Source: Tolumonas auensis DSM 9187 (lineage in GTDB: Bacteria > Pseudomonadota > Gammaproteobacteria > Enterobacterales > Aeromonadaceae). From it: DNA of 64,000 bases. This document shows positions 56,937-64,000 of the stretch, piece by piece. The number at the start of each line of letters is the position of its first letter. Positions within the stretch are counted from its first letter, which is position 1. The translations under genes were made by a program, and so were the position numbers. The notes below the pieces were generated by a model that had not been told where the DNA came from, made no database searches, and worked only from the letters and a program-made list of their open reading frames with translations. The stretch lies in contig NC_012691.1 of the NCBI RefSeq assembly GCF_000023065.1, positions 3,042,501-3,106,500 on the forward strand, in the 5' to 3' direction.

Positions 56937-57320
56937 ATGAAACGTTTTCTGCTCCCGCTGTCATTGATCATTTTTGCCGTCGTCGCAGCCTGGGTAGATA
57001 TTCAGCGAAATAGTGTACCCATGATACGGCAATCCCCCATGCATCCGGTTTATACCATCAGTTCGCCGGATGATGCTGTCGCACTGACACGGGGCAAAAC
57101 AGTAGTAAAACTCGGGCCATGTCTGTTTGGTCTCTATCCGGGAGCGATCGCGTTTCAGAGTGCTACTCAGGCAAAAGATTTTATGGGCCTGAAAGGTTAC
57201 GAACCGGGGAAATGGCAGATTTTCCAGCTATCGGGTGACTTTCAACTGGATGTCACAGATGGCGTATTAAATAAAACACTGCAGCTTTCCCGCGTGGTGA
57301 AAGATGACGAGAATCGGTAA
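56937..57320 (+). CDS. Small exported or membrane-anchored protein, unknown
   Basis: 127 residues. One hydrophobic N-terminal segment (about 3-20), a signal peptide or anchor, then a compact soluble domain with a single cysteine (VVKLGPCLFGLYPGAIAFQS) and KDFMGLKGYEPGKWQIFQLSG. The pattern faintly recalls NosL-like domains but I do not recognise the family. Codon use looks like the neighbours. Possible GGATGGATC ribosome site upstream. Confidence 0.7.
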   Translation: MKRFLLPLSLIIFAVVAAWVDIQRNSVPMIRQSPMHPVYTISSPDDAVALTRGKTVVKLGPCLFGLYPGAIAFQSATQAKDFMGLKGYEPGKWQIFQLSGDFQLDVTDGVLNKTLQLSRVVKDDENR

Positions 57321-57434
57321 CAATTTTCTTTTATTTCAGGTGGCCGGAATCAGCAGGTTTAGCGCTATAATCCCGCTCCCGATTTCTGGCTGACATTTCC
57401 GGCTGACATAGTTTGACTGTTTCAGGACATAGCG

Positions 57435-58676
57435 ATGAACAAGGTAGTAGCTTTCTTATTTGGATTAGTCTGTTTTTCTTCGCAAAGTTTCGCCGCGACA
57501 GTACCCAAGCCGTATGTCCCGGACGAACCGGTCGTGGTAGTAAAAAGTAAACCGGTAGTCAAACCGGCGGTGAAGCCTGTGGCTAAGCCGGTGGTTAAAA
57601 AAGTGGCCGCGGTTAAAAAGACCGTGAAGAAAACGGTTAAAAAGACGACCAAAAAACCAGTTTCAGTCGCCAAAGCCGGTAAGGTTAAACCGCTGTCCGC
57701 AACAAAAACGACCAAACCAGCCACCAAACTTGCGCTGAACTCCACACAGCGACTGAATAAATACAGCCGGACGCAGAAAAAGGTCAAATCGCGTCAGTTA
57801 GCCAAAAATGCCGGCCATAAGTCAGCGAGTATCTCTTCCCGTGCACATGCGCCGGTCAAATCCAGTCTGGCTGCGAATACGCCGCCAGCCCGGGTGAATA
57901 CTATTCCGATGACCAGCGGCAGTCCGTTTCTGGACTCCAATGCCGCACTGATCATGAATGCCAATACCGGCCGCATGGTGTATGGCAAAAATGCGGCGCG
58001 TCGTACGCCTATCGCATCGATTACCAAACTGATGACCGCGATGGTCGTGCTGGATGCCAAATTATCCATGGATCAACCGATCACCATCACCAATGCCGAT
58101 GTTGACCGGGTGAAGAGATCCAGCTCCCGTCTGGAGATTGGCACCACCTTATCCCGTTATGACACGATGTGGCTGGCACTGATGTCATCGGAAAACCGTG
58201 CCGCACATTCGCTGGCCCGTACCTATCCGGGTGGTAAAGGCGCATTCATTGCCGCGATGAACCGTAAAGCACGCGCGCTCGGCATGCGTAATACCGTATT
58301 TTATGATTCAACCGGACTGAACAAGAACAACACCTCCACCGCAGCTGATCTGGCTCTGATGGTGCAGGCGGCTTACCGTTATCCGCAGATCCGTCAGTTA
58401 AGCACTTCCACGGAACATGACATTATCAGTGCTTCCGGTCGTCAGCTGCACTATCAGAACAGTAATGCGCTGGTGCGCGAAGGTGCCTGGGATATCGAAC
58501 TGTCAAAAACCGGCTATATCAAGGAAGCCGGGCGTTGTCTGGTGATGGTGGCTGATGTGCAGAATAAACCGATGGTGATGGTATTCCTGAATGCCGGTGC
58601 TCCGTCCGGCCGTATCAATGATGCCCGGAATCTGAAAAGCTGGCTGGAACGTCAGCCGGTGAAGCAGTTAGGCTAG
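57435..58676 (+). CDS. pbpG: D-alanyl-D-alanine endopeptidase, PBP7 type, with long Lys-rich N-terminal linker
   Basis: 413 residues, about 100 more than E. coli PBP7. The catalytic triad of motifs is complete: SITK (SxxK), SSENRA (SxN), KTG (LSKTGYIKEAG). Between signal peptide and catalytic domain lies a Lys/Val/Pro/Thr-rich segment (about residues 35-90) built of short repeats such as KPVVKPAVKPV and KKTVKKTVKKT, highly basic. It cleaves peptidoglycan cross-links in the periplasm. A TATAAT lies about 50 bases upstream. Confidence 0.93.
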   Translation: MNKVVAFLFGLVCFSSQSFAATVPKPYVPDEPVVVVKSKPVVKPAVKPVAKPVVKKVAAVKKTVKKTVKKTTKKPVSVAKAGKVKPLSATKTTKPATKLALNSTQRLNKYSRTQKKVKSRQLAKNAGHKSASISSRAHAPVKSSLAANTPPARVNTIPMTSGSPFLDSNAALIMNANTGRMVYGKNAARRTPIASITKLMTAMVVLDAKLSMDQPITITNADVDRVKRSSSRLEIGTTLSRYDTMWLALMSSENRAAHSLARTYPGGKGAFIAAMNRKARALGMRNTVFYDSTGLNKNNTSTAADLALMVQAAYRYPQIRQLSTSTEHDIISASGRQLHYQNSNALVREGAWDIELSKTGYIKEAGRCLVMVADVQNKPMVMVFLNAGAPSGRINDARNLKSWLERQPVKQLG

Positions 58677-58692
58677 TCCATGCCTTAAAACA

Positions 58693-58717
58693 AAAACAGC
58701 GCCATTGGCGCTGTTTT
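58693..58717. terminator. Bidirectional terminator between pbpG and ybeL
   Basis: AAAACAGCGCC / GGCGCTGTTTT with a three-base loop; Ts follow on both strands. Confidence 0.93.
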
Positions 58718-58738
58718 GCTTTCTGCATTGATCAGACA

Positions 58739-59239
58739 TTACGGCGAGAGTGACTGCCGCTGAAAATGTTCACCGCCGCAGTGCGGACATGGTGTCAGCG
58801 GTACGGCATGGGTTAGCGTTTCCTGATAACCGCACTGTTTACAAATTTTCTGCCCCGGCGCCATCCATTCACCCACCTTGTAACCACTCGCATGATGCAG
58901 GTCATTTTCTACCGCTACCTGCTCTATCTGCGTACGATCACTGACCGCCAGTAACCATTCCCACGCGGTATTCTGCAATGCATTGTAAAACGCAGAATCC
59001 TGATAGCCGCCCGGCGCATCCAGAAACTCACTTAACTCTTCATTCACGTAAGCGCGGGTCAATGCCAGTTCATCTTTGGTCATGTCTTCGGCGGCACTGA
59101 CGAAGTCTTCGACCTCCTGCAACCAGTGCTGCAGATTTTCTGTGGTTGGCGCGCCTTTTTCACTCCATAAAGCACGCACATGGCTCATAAACTGTTCATA
59201 CCCTTTCGGTTTTTTATCCGGGGTGTTGAGTTCTGACAT
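58739..59239 (-). CDS. ybeL: YbeL family zinc-ribbon protein (DUF1451)
   Basis: 166 residues, mostly acidic helix, with a C-terminal zinc ribbon CKQCGYQE...CPHCGGEHF (two CxxC pairs). Function unknown. It is divergent from leuS as in E. coli. Confidence 0.92.
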   Translation of the reverse strand: MSELNTPDKKPKGYEQFMSHVRALWSEKGAPTTENLQHWLQEVEDFVSAAEDMTKDELALTRAYVNEELSEFLDAPGGYQDSAFYNALQNTAWEWLLAVSDRTQIEQVAVENDLHHASGYKVGEWMAPGQKICKQCGYQETLTHAVPLTPCPHCGGEHFQRQSLSP

Positions 59240-59395
59240 GATGAAATCCTCCCGATCTTACCTGTTTTAAGCATAGCGGGTGTTACGGAAAAAGCCTGTG
59301 AGCCCGCGCAGCTATTGTTGCGATCCGGCAATACAAGTATCCTATAGTGATTTTCTAACGGATCACCCTCCACCTCTGTCGAGTCGGATATACCC

Positions 59396-61981
59396 ATGTC
59401 AGTTATGCAAGAACAATATAATCCCCAGTCCCTGGAGCCGGAAGTTCAACGGCATTGGGATAAACAGCAGACATTCAAAGCCTTCGAGAAAGTAGATAAA
59501 GAAAAATTCTACTGCCTGTCTATGTTTCCTTATCCTTCAGGCCGTCTGCACATGGGTCATGTGCGTAACTACACCATCGGTGACGTGATCTCCCGTTACC
59601 AGCGCCTGAATGGCAAAAACGTACTGCAACCGATCGGTTGGGATGCGTTCGGTCTGCCGGCAGAAAACGCGGCGATCAAAAACAACTCTGCACCAGCCAA
59701 ATGGACCTACGAGAACATCGAGTACATGAAAGGTCAGCTGAAGATGCTGGGTCTTTCTTACGACTGGGATCGTGAACTGGCGACCTGTACCCCGCAATAT
59801 TACCGCTGGGAACAATGGTTCTTCACCGAACTATATAAAAAAGGTCTGGTATATAAGAAGACCTCTTCCGTGAACTGGTGTCCGAATGACCAGACCGTAC
59901 TGGCCAACGAACAGGTGCAGGATGGTTGCTGCTGGCGTTGTGATACGCCGGTAGAACAGAAAGAAATTCCGCAGTGGTTTGTAAAAATCACCGCGTACGC
60001 TGAAGAGCTGCTGACCGATCTGGACAAGCTGGATGGCTGGCCGGAAATGGTGAAAACCATGCAGCGCAACTGGATTGGCCGCTCTGAAGGTCTGACCATG
60101 ACTTTCCATGTAGAAAACAGCGAACAATCGTTTGATATCTACACCACCCGTCCGGACACCCTGATGGGCGTGACGTATGTCGCCGTGGCTGCGGCACATC
60201 CGCTGGCAAAACAGGCTGCAGAAAACAACGCCGCGCTGGCTGACTTCCTTGAAGAGTGCAAAAACACCAAAGTTGCCGAAGCTGAACTGGCGACGATGGA
60301 GAAAAAAGGCATGGCCACCGGCCTGTATGCCCTGCACCCGCTGGATGGCCGTCGCGTACCAATCATGGTCGCTAACTTCGTACTGATGGACTACGGTACT
60401 GGTGCAGTCATGGCCGTACCTGCGCACGACCAGCGTGACTTTGAATTTGCCCATAAATACGGTCTGGAAATTCGTGCCGTGATCGCGGCTGAAGATGGTT
60501 CTGCTCCGGATATCTCTGCCGCTGCTTACACCGAGAAAGGTGTGCTGTTTAATTCCGGTGAATTTGATGGTCTGGACTTCAAACAAGCCTTTGATGCCAT
60601 CTGTACCAAACTGGAATCGCAGGGTTTAGGTAAACGCACCGTTAACTTCCGTCTGCGTGACTGGGGTGTCTCCCGTCAGCGTTACTGGGGTGCACCAATC
60701 CCGATGCTGACGCTGGAAGACGGCACCGTGGTACCAGCACCAGCTGACCAGCTGCCGGTGATTCTGCCGGAAGACGTAGTGATGGACGGCGTGCAGAGCC
60801 CGATCAAGGCCGATCCGGAGTGGGCAAAAACGACCTACAACGGTCAGCCTGCGCTGCGCGAAACCGATACCTTCGATACCTTCATGGAATCGTCCTGGTA
60901 TTTCGCCCGTTACTGCTGCCCGGATTACGAACAAGGCATGCTGGATACCGATCGTGCTAACCACTGGTTGCCGGTAGATCAATATATCGGTGGTATCGAA
61001 CACGCCTGTATGCACCTGCTGTATGCGCGTTTCTTCCACAAACTGCTGCGTGACTCCGGCATGGTGAAGAGCGATGAACCGTTCACTCGCCTGCTGTGTC
61101 AGGGCATGGTGCTGGCTGATGCCTTCTACTACACCGAACACGGTGCCCGCGTCTGGGTCAGCCCGACCGATGTCAAAGTAGAGCGTGACGAAAAAGGCCG
61201 TATCATCAAAGCAGTGGATAATGAAGGCCGTGAAGTGATCCACGCCGGCATGACCAAGATGTCGAAATCGAAGAACAACGGTATCGACCCGCAACTGATG
61301 GTGGAACGTTACGGTGCCGACACCGTACGTCTGTTCATGATGTTTGCCTCACCAGCCGATATGACGCTGGAATGGCAGGAATCAGGTGTCGATGGTGCAC
61401 AACGTTTCCTGAAACGTCTGTGGAAAGCGGTGGCCGAACATACTGCGAAAGGTGCCGCACCAGAACTGGACGTGGCGAGCCTGAGCAATGAGCAGAAAAC
61501 ACTGCGCCGTGAACTGCATAAGACCATTGCCAAGTTCAGCGATGACATTGGTCGTCGTCAGACCTTCAACACCGCCATTGCTGCTGTAATGGAGCTGATG
61601 AACCGTGTCGCGAAAGCACCACAAGAGTCAGACCAGGATCGCGCACTGGTACAGGAAGTGCTGACCAACGTCGTACTGATGCTCTATCCAATCACCCCGC
61701 ATGTCTGCTTCCATCTGTGGCAGGCGCTGGGTAATGCGGATATCGATCAGGCCGCCTGGCCGGTAGCCGATGCCGCCGCGATGGTGGAAGACGAAAAACT
61801 GGTGGTGGTACAGGTCAATGGTAAAGTGCGCGGTAAGCTGACCGTGGCTGCCGATGCCACCCAGGAACAGGTACAGGCACTGGCGATGCAGGATCACACT
61901 GTGGCGAAGTTCACTGCTGATCTGACCGTGCGTAAAGTGATCTATGTCCCGGGCAAACTGCTCAATATCGTGGTTGGCTAA
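59396..61981 (+). CDS. leuS: Leucyl-tRNA synthetase
   Basis: 861 residues. Class I motifs: HMGH in [14 protein letters not shown] (about residues 42-55) and KMSKS in [14 protein letters not shown] (about 620). The CP1 editing domain lies between them ([17 protein letters not shown]). Start is the ATG at 59396 or the ATG at 59405, which gives the E. coli-like MQEQYN; a GGAT nine bases before the first favours 59396 slightly. First gene of leuS-lptE-holA. Confidence 0.98.
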   Translation: MSVMQEQYNPQSLEPEVQRHWDKQQTFKAFEKVDKEKFYCLSMFPYPSGRLHMGHVRNYTIGDVISRYQRLNGKNVLQPIGWDAFGLPAENAAIKNNSAPAKWTYENIEYMKGQLKMLGLSYDWDRELATCTPQYYRWEQWFFTELYKKGLVYKKTSSVNWCPNDQTVLANEQVQDGCCWRCDTPVEQKEIPQWFVKITAYAEELLTDLDKLDGWPEMVKTMQRNWIGRSEGLTMTFHVENSEQSFDIYTTRPDTLMGVTYVAVAAAHPLAKQAAENNAALADFLEECKNTKVAEAELATMEKKGMATGLYALHPLDGRRVPIMVANFVLMDYGTGAVMAVPAHDQRDFEFAHKYGLEIRAVIAAEDGSAPDISAAAYTEKGVLFNSGEFDGLDFKQAFDAICTKLESQGLGKRTVNFRLRDWGVSRQRYWGAPIPMLTLEDGTVVPAPADQLPVILPEDVVMDGVQSPIKADPEWAKTTYNGQPALRETDTFDTFMESSWYFARYCCPDYEQGMLDTDRANHWLPVDQYIGGIEHACMHLLYARFFHKLLRDSGMVKSDEPFTRLLCQGMVLADAFYYTEHGARVWVSPTDVKVERDEKGRIIKAVDNEGREVIHAGMTKMSKSKNNGIDPQLMVERYGADTVRLFMMFASPADMTLEWQESGVDGAQRFLKRLWKAVAEHTAKGAAPELDVASLSNEQKTLRRELHKTIAKFSDDIGRRQTFNTAIAAVMELMNRVAKAPQESDQDRALVQEVLTNVVLMLYPITPHVCFHLWQALGNADIDQAAWPVADAAAMVEDEKLVVVQVNGKVRGKLTVAADATQEQVQALAMQDHTVAKFTADLTVRKVIYVPGKLLNIVVG

Positions 61982-61984
61982 TCT

Positions 61985-62476
61985 ATGAAACGACTGGTTT
62001 GTGGTGTGATGATACTGGTGAGCCTCGTGCTCACCGGTTGTGGTTTTCATATGCGGGGCAGTATGGATGAAAAATTACTGCCATCGCAGCTGAAAGCGAT
62101 CCATGTGGAAGGTGATGACCGCAGCGATATCTATCGCCTGGTCACCACACGTCTGCGTCATTCCGGTGTAAAGCTGGTTGACAGCAGCGACGAGGTTCCG
62201 GTGCTGAATCTGGGTAATATCAGTGTCAGTAACAGTGCTGCCTCGCTGGATAACCGCAGCCAGGTCGTGGAATATGTGATGCTGTTTAATACCGATTACA
62301 GCATCACCCTGCCGCATAAACCACTGCAGAAATTCAGTGCCCGCTTCAGCCGGGTGTTCCTGAACAAATCCTCACAGGCGCTGGCCTCTTCCCGCGAACA
62401 GGCACAACTGCGCAATGAGATGGAAGTTCAGACCGCAGATCTGATCCTGATCCAGCTCAGCCGTGTCGTCTTCTGA
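61985..62476 (+). CDS. lptE: LPS-assembly lipoprotein LptE
   Basis: 163 residues. A lipoprotein signal peptide ends VLTGC, followed by GFHMRG, as in E. coli LptE (RlpB). LptE plugs the LptD barrel that inserts lipopolysaccharide in the outer leaflet. Three bases after leuS, and its stop overlaps the holA start. Confidence 0.95.
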   Translation: MKRLVCGVMILVSLVLTGCGFHMRGSMDEKLLPSQLKAIHVEGDDRSDIYRLVTTRLRHSGVKLVDSSDEVPVLNLGNISVSNSAASLDNRSQVVEYVMLFNTDYSITLPHKPLQKFSARFSRVFLNKSSQALASSREQAQLRNEMEVQTADLILIQLSRVVF

Positions 62477-63513
62477 TGCGGGTCTTCAGCGAACAATTAG
62501 CTGAACAGTTACAAGCAGGCCTTCGTGCCTGCTATCTTATTTTTGGCGACGAACCATTACAGAAAATGGAAGCGTTGCAGCAAATCCGTCATGTCGCCCG
62601 GGAACAGGGTTTTACCGATGTTTACCGCTTCAGCGCCAGCGAAGAACCGCTGCCATGGGATCATATTCATGCCTGCAGTCAAAGTCTGAGTCTGTTTTCC
62701 AGCCGGCAAATTATTGAGATCGAGCTGGGTGACAAACTGCCAAAAGAGTGGGCAGAACGGATCAGCGAATTACAGCAGCAACTGCACCCGGATCTGCTGC
62801 TGATTATTCTTGGCCCGCGACTGAACAGCAGTCAGAGCAAAAGCGGCTGGTTCACGACACTGGATAAACAAGGGATTTATATCCCGGTCGCCTTGCCGGA
62901 TGCCCGCTATTTCCCGCGCTGGATGAAACTGCGCAGCCAGCAGAATGGCTTACGTATCGACAATGATGGCATTACCTTTCTGTGTCATGCCTTCGAAGGT
63001 AACTTGCTGGCAGCCGCCCAAGAGCTGGAAAAACTCGCGCTGCTGGCACTCCCCCAGCCACTGACCGTGGCGGTATTGCAGCACAACATCACCCGGCACA
63101 ATGTCTTTGACCCCTTCAAATGGCTGGATACCTTGCTGGAAGGTAAGAGTCAGCGCGCCCTGCGCATGCTGGCACAGCTGCGGGATGAAGGGGTTGAACC
63201 CGGTATGCTGACCTGGGCGCTGGCCAAAGATCTGGAGCTGCTCTGGTCATTACGCCTGGCACAGGATGCCCGCCAACCACTCACCTCGTTACTGCAGGCG
63301 GCCAAAATATGGCCAAGCCGGCAAACGCTGGTACAGCAGGCCATGCAACGCCTGCCGGCGGACCAGTTACGCGACATGTTACGGATGATGAGCGAACTGG
63401 ATCGCAGTAACCGCACCTTCGACAGTGCCACAGCCTGGCAATGGCTGCAGACCCTTTCACTGGCATTTCGCGGCAGCACTTCATTACGTTTTACCTTACC
63501 GGTACAACTCTGA
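62476..63513 (+). CDS. holA: DNA polymerase III delta subunit HolA
   Basis: 345 residues. Delta opens the beta clamp. The family landmarks YLIFGDEPLQKMEALQQIR near the N-terminus and DPFKWLDTLLEGK in the middle are present. The ATG overlaps the lptE stop (TGATG). Confidence 0.95.
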   Translation: MRVFSEQLAEQLQAGLRACYLIFGDEPLQKMEALQQIRHVAREQGFTDVYRFSASEEPLPWDHIHACSQSLSLFSSRQIIEIELGDKLPKEWAERISELQQQLHPDLLLIILGPRLNSSQSKSGWFTTLDKQGIYIPVALPDARYFPRWMKLRSQQNGLRIDNDGITFLCHAFEGNLLAAAQELEKLALLALPQPLTVAVLQHNITRHNVFDPFKWLDTLLEGKSQRALRMLAQLRDEGVEPGMLTWALAKDLELLWSLRLAQDARQPLTSLLQAAKIWPSRQTLVQQAMQRLPADQLRDMLRMMSELDRSNRTFDSATAWQWLQTLSLAFRGSTSLRFTLPVQL

Positions 63514-63582
63514 AAAAGCGAATGCTGATCCCGCACAGCTGCATGCTATAATCGCGCGCTCATTAACCGGAGGAACATCTTC

Positions 63583-63918
63583 TTGCAAGGTAAACAACTA
63601 CAAGACTTCGTCGTAGACAAGCTCGACGACATGAAAGCCAGCGATATTATGGTGCTGGACGTACACGGCATTTCGGACATTACCGACTGCATGATCATCT
63701 GTACCGGTAACTCTAACCGCCATGTACGCTCAATCGCTGAAAACCTTGCCGAAGAAATTCGTCATGCCGGCATGATGCCGTTTGGTGTGGATAACAACAG
63801 TGACGGCGAATGGGTAATGGTCGATTTGGGTGAAGTGATGGTGCATGTCATGCAAAACGATGCACGCCATCTCTATCAGCTGGAAAAACTGTGGAACCGT
63901 AATAGCAAGGCTGCCTGA
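63583..63918 (+). CDS. rsfS: Ribosomal silencing factor RsfS
   Basis: 111 residues from a TTG start ([16 protein letters not shown] after initiation), supported by a strong GGAGGAA ribosome site. Conserved [17 protein letters not shown] and the C-terminal LYQLEKLW. RsfS binds L14 and blocks subunit joining in starvation. A TATAAT at 63547-63552 with a G/C-rich discriminator could be its promoter. E. coli has nadD before it; here there is no room. Confidence 0.95.
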   Translation: MQGKQLQDFVVDKLDDMKASDIMVLDVHGISDITDCMIICTGNSNRHVRSIAENLAEEIRHAGMMPFGVDNNSDGEWVMVDLGEVMVHVMQNDARHLYQLEKLWNRNSKAA

Positions 63919-63921
63919 TCG

Positions 63922-64000
63922 ATGAAGATCCAGCTTATTGCCGTTGGCACCAAAATGCCTGACTGGGTAACCACCGGCTTTAATGAATACCAGCGACGTT
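63922..64000 (+). CDS. rlmH: 23S rRNA (pseudouridine-1915-N3)-methyltransferase RlmH, cut by window end
   Basis: Only the first 26 codons are visible (MKIQLIAVGTKMPDW...), matching the RlmH start. It methylates the pseudouridine at position 1915 made by RluD, whose gene is also in this window. The ATG is 3 bases after the rsfS stop, as in the conserved rsfS-rlmH pair. Confidence 0.93.
   Translation, partial: MKIQLIAVGTKMPDWVTTGFNEYQRR

Noticed and set aside
57540..57670. Repetitive DNA possibly a tandem-repeat element
   Set aside because: It is in frame and encodes the basic linker of the PBP7-type protein; kept as a protein feature, not as a mobile or satellite repeat.
59831..60586. 251-codon open frame antisense to leuS
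   Set aside because: It is a mirror frame of a highly codon-biased gene, with no ribosome site and no recognisable motif. Similar long antisense frames over rpoB, rpoC, fusA, tuf and groEL were rejected for the same reason.

Overview
The window is a 64 kb stretch of core chromosome from a gammaproteobacterium. Protein similarity to Escherichia coli, together with local orders such as bamD/rluD-pgeF-clpB, murB-birA/coaA, holD-rimI, ravA-viaA, pyrBI, fxsA/groESL, cutA-dsbD and ybeL/leuS-lptE-holA, and a roughly even base composition, suggest Aeromonadales (Tolumonas-like). That placement is an inference from remembered gene orders, not a computed phylogeny. I see no prophage, insertion sequence, CRISPR array or obvious genomic island.

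Layout. 1-5,000: clpB (cut by the window edge), pgeF and rluD on the minus strand, divergent from bamD, then mgsA. 5,000-24,800: one information-processing cluster read on the minus strand, in transcription order tRNA-Tyr, tRNA-Gly, tufB, tRNA-Trp, secE, nusG, rplK, rplA, rplJ, rplL, rpoB, rpoC, ridA, tusD, tusC, tusB, rpsL, rpsG, fusA, tufA. The RNA polymerase block and the str block, which are far apart in E. coli, are contiguous here, with ridA-tusDCB between them and nearly identical tuf genes at both ends. 25,000-35,600: coaA, birA, murB, ffh, ypjD, pntAB, a variant M23 peptidase, rimI and holD. 35,700-40,800: ravA-viaA, an orphan second tRNA-Trp, and pyrBI behind an attenuator. 40,900-50,200: a Bcr/CflA-type exporter, a short YbaL-type antiporter, two small envelope proteins, a YaiI-type protein, rlhA, a MASE1-PAS-GGDEF diguanylate cyclase and a uracil-DNA-glycosylase-superfamily protein. 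50,200-64,000: groESL, fxsA, cutA, dsbD, a GIY-YIG protein, an NSS-type sodium symporter, an unknown small protein, a PBP7-type endopeptidase, ybeL, leuS, lptE, holA, rsfS and the start of rlmH.

Regulation that can be read directly: three heat-shock (sigma-32) promoters, for clpB, groESL and fxsA; a pyrBI-type UTP attenuator with leader peptide; a stringent-looking str promoter; and three places in the tufB-to-rplJ stretch where a promoter -10 box (TATAAT) lies inside the hairpin that ends the preceding transcription unit. Perfect intercistronic hairpins also separate rpoB/rpoC, rpsG/fusA and fusA/tufA, and a 66-nt two-tier inverted repeat lies in the pntAB leader.

I do not see a clearly new multigene system. 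The most interesting observations are non-coding: the nested terminator-promoter elements, the cUUCGg hairpin between rpsG and fusA, the pntAB leader structure, and the mosaic identity of the two tuf genes.
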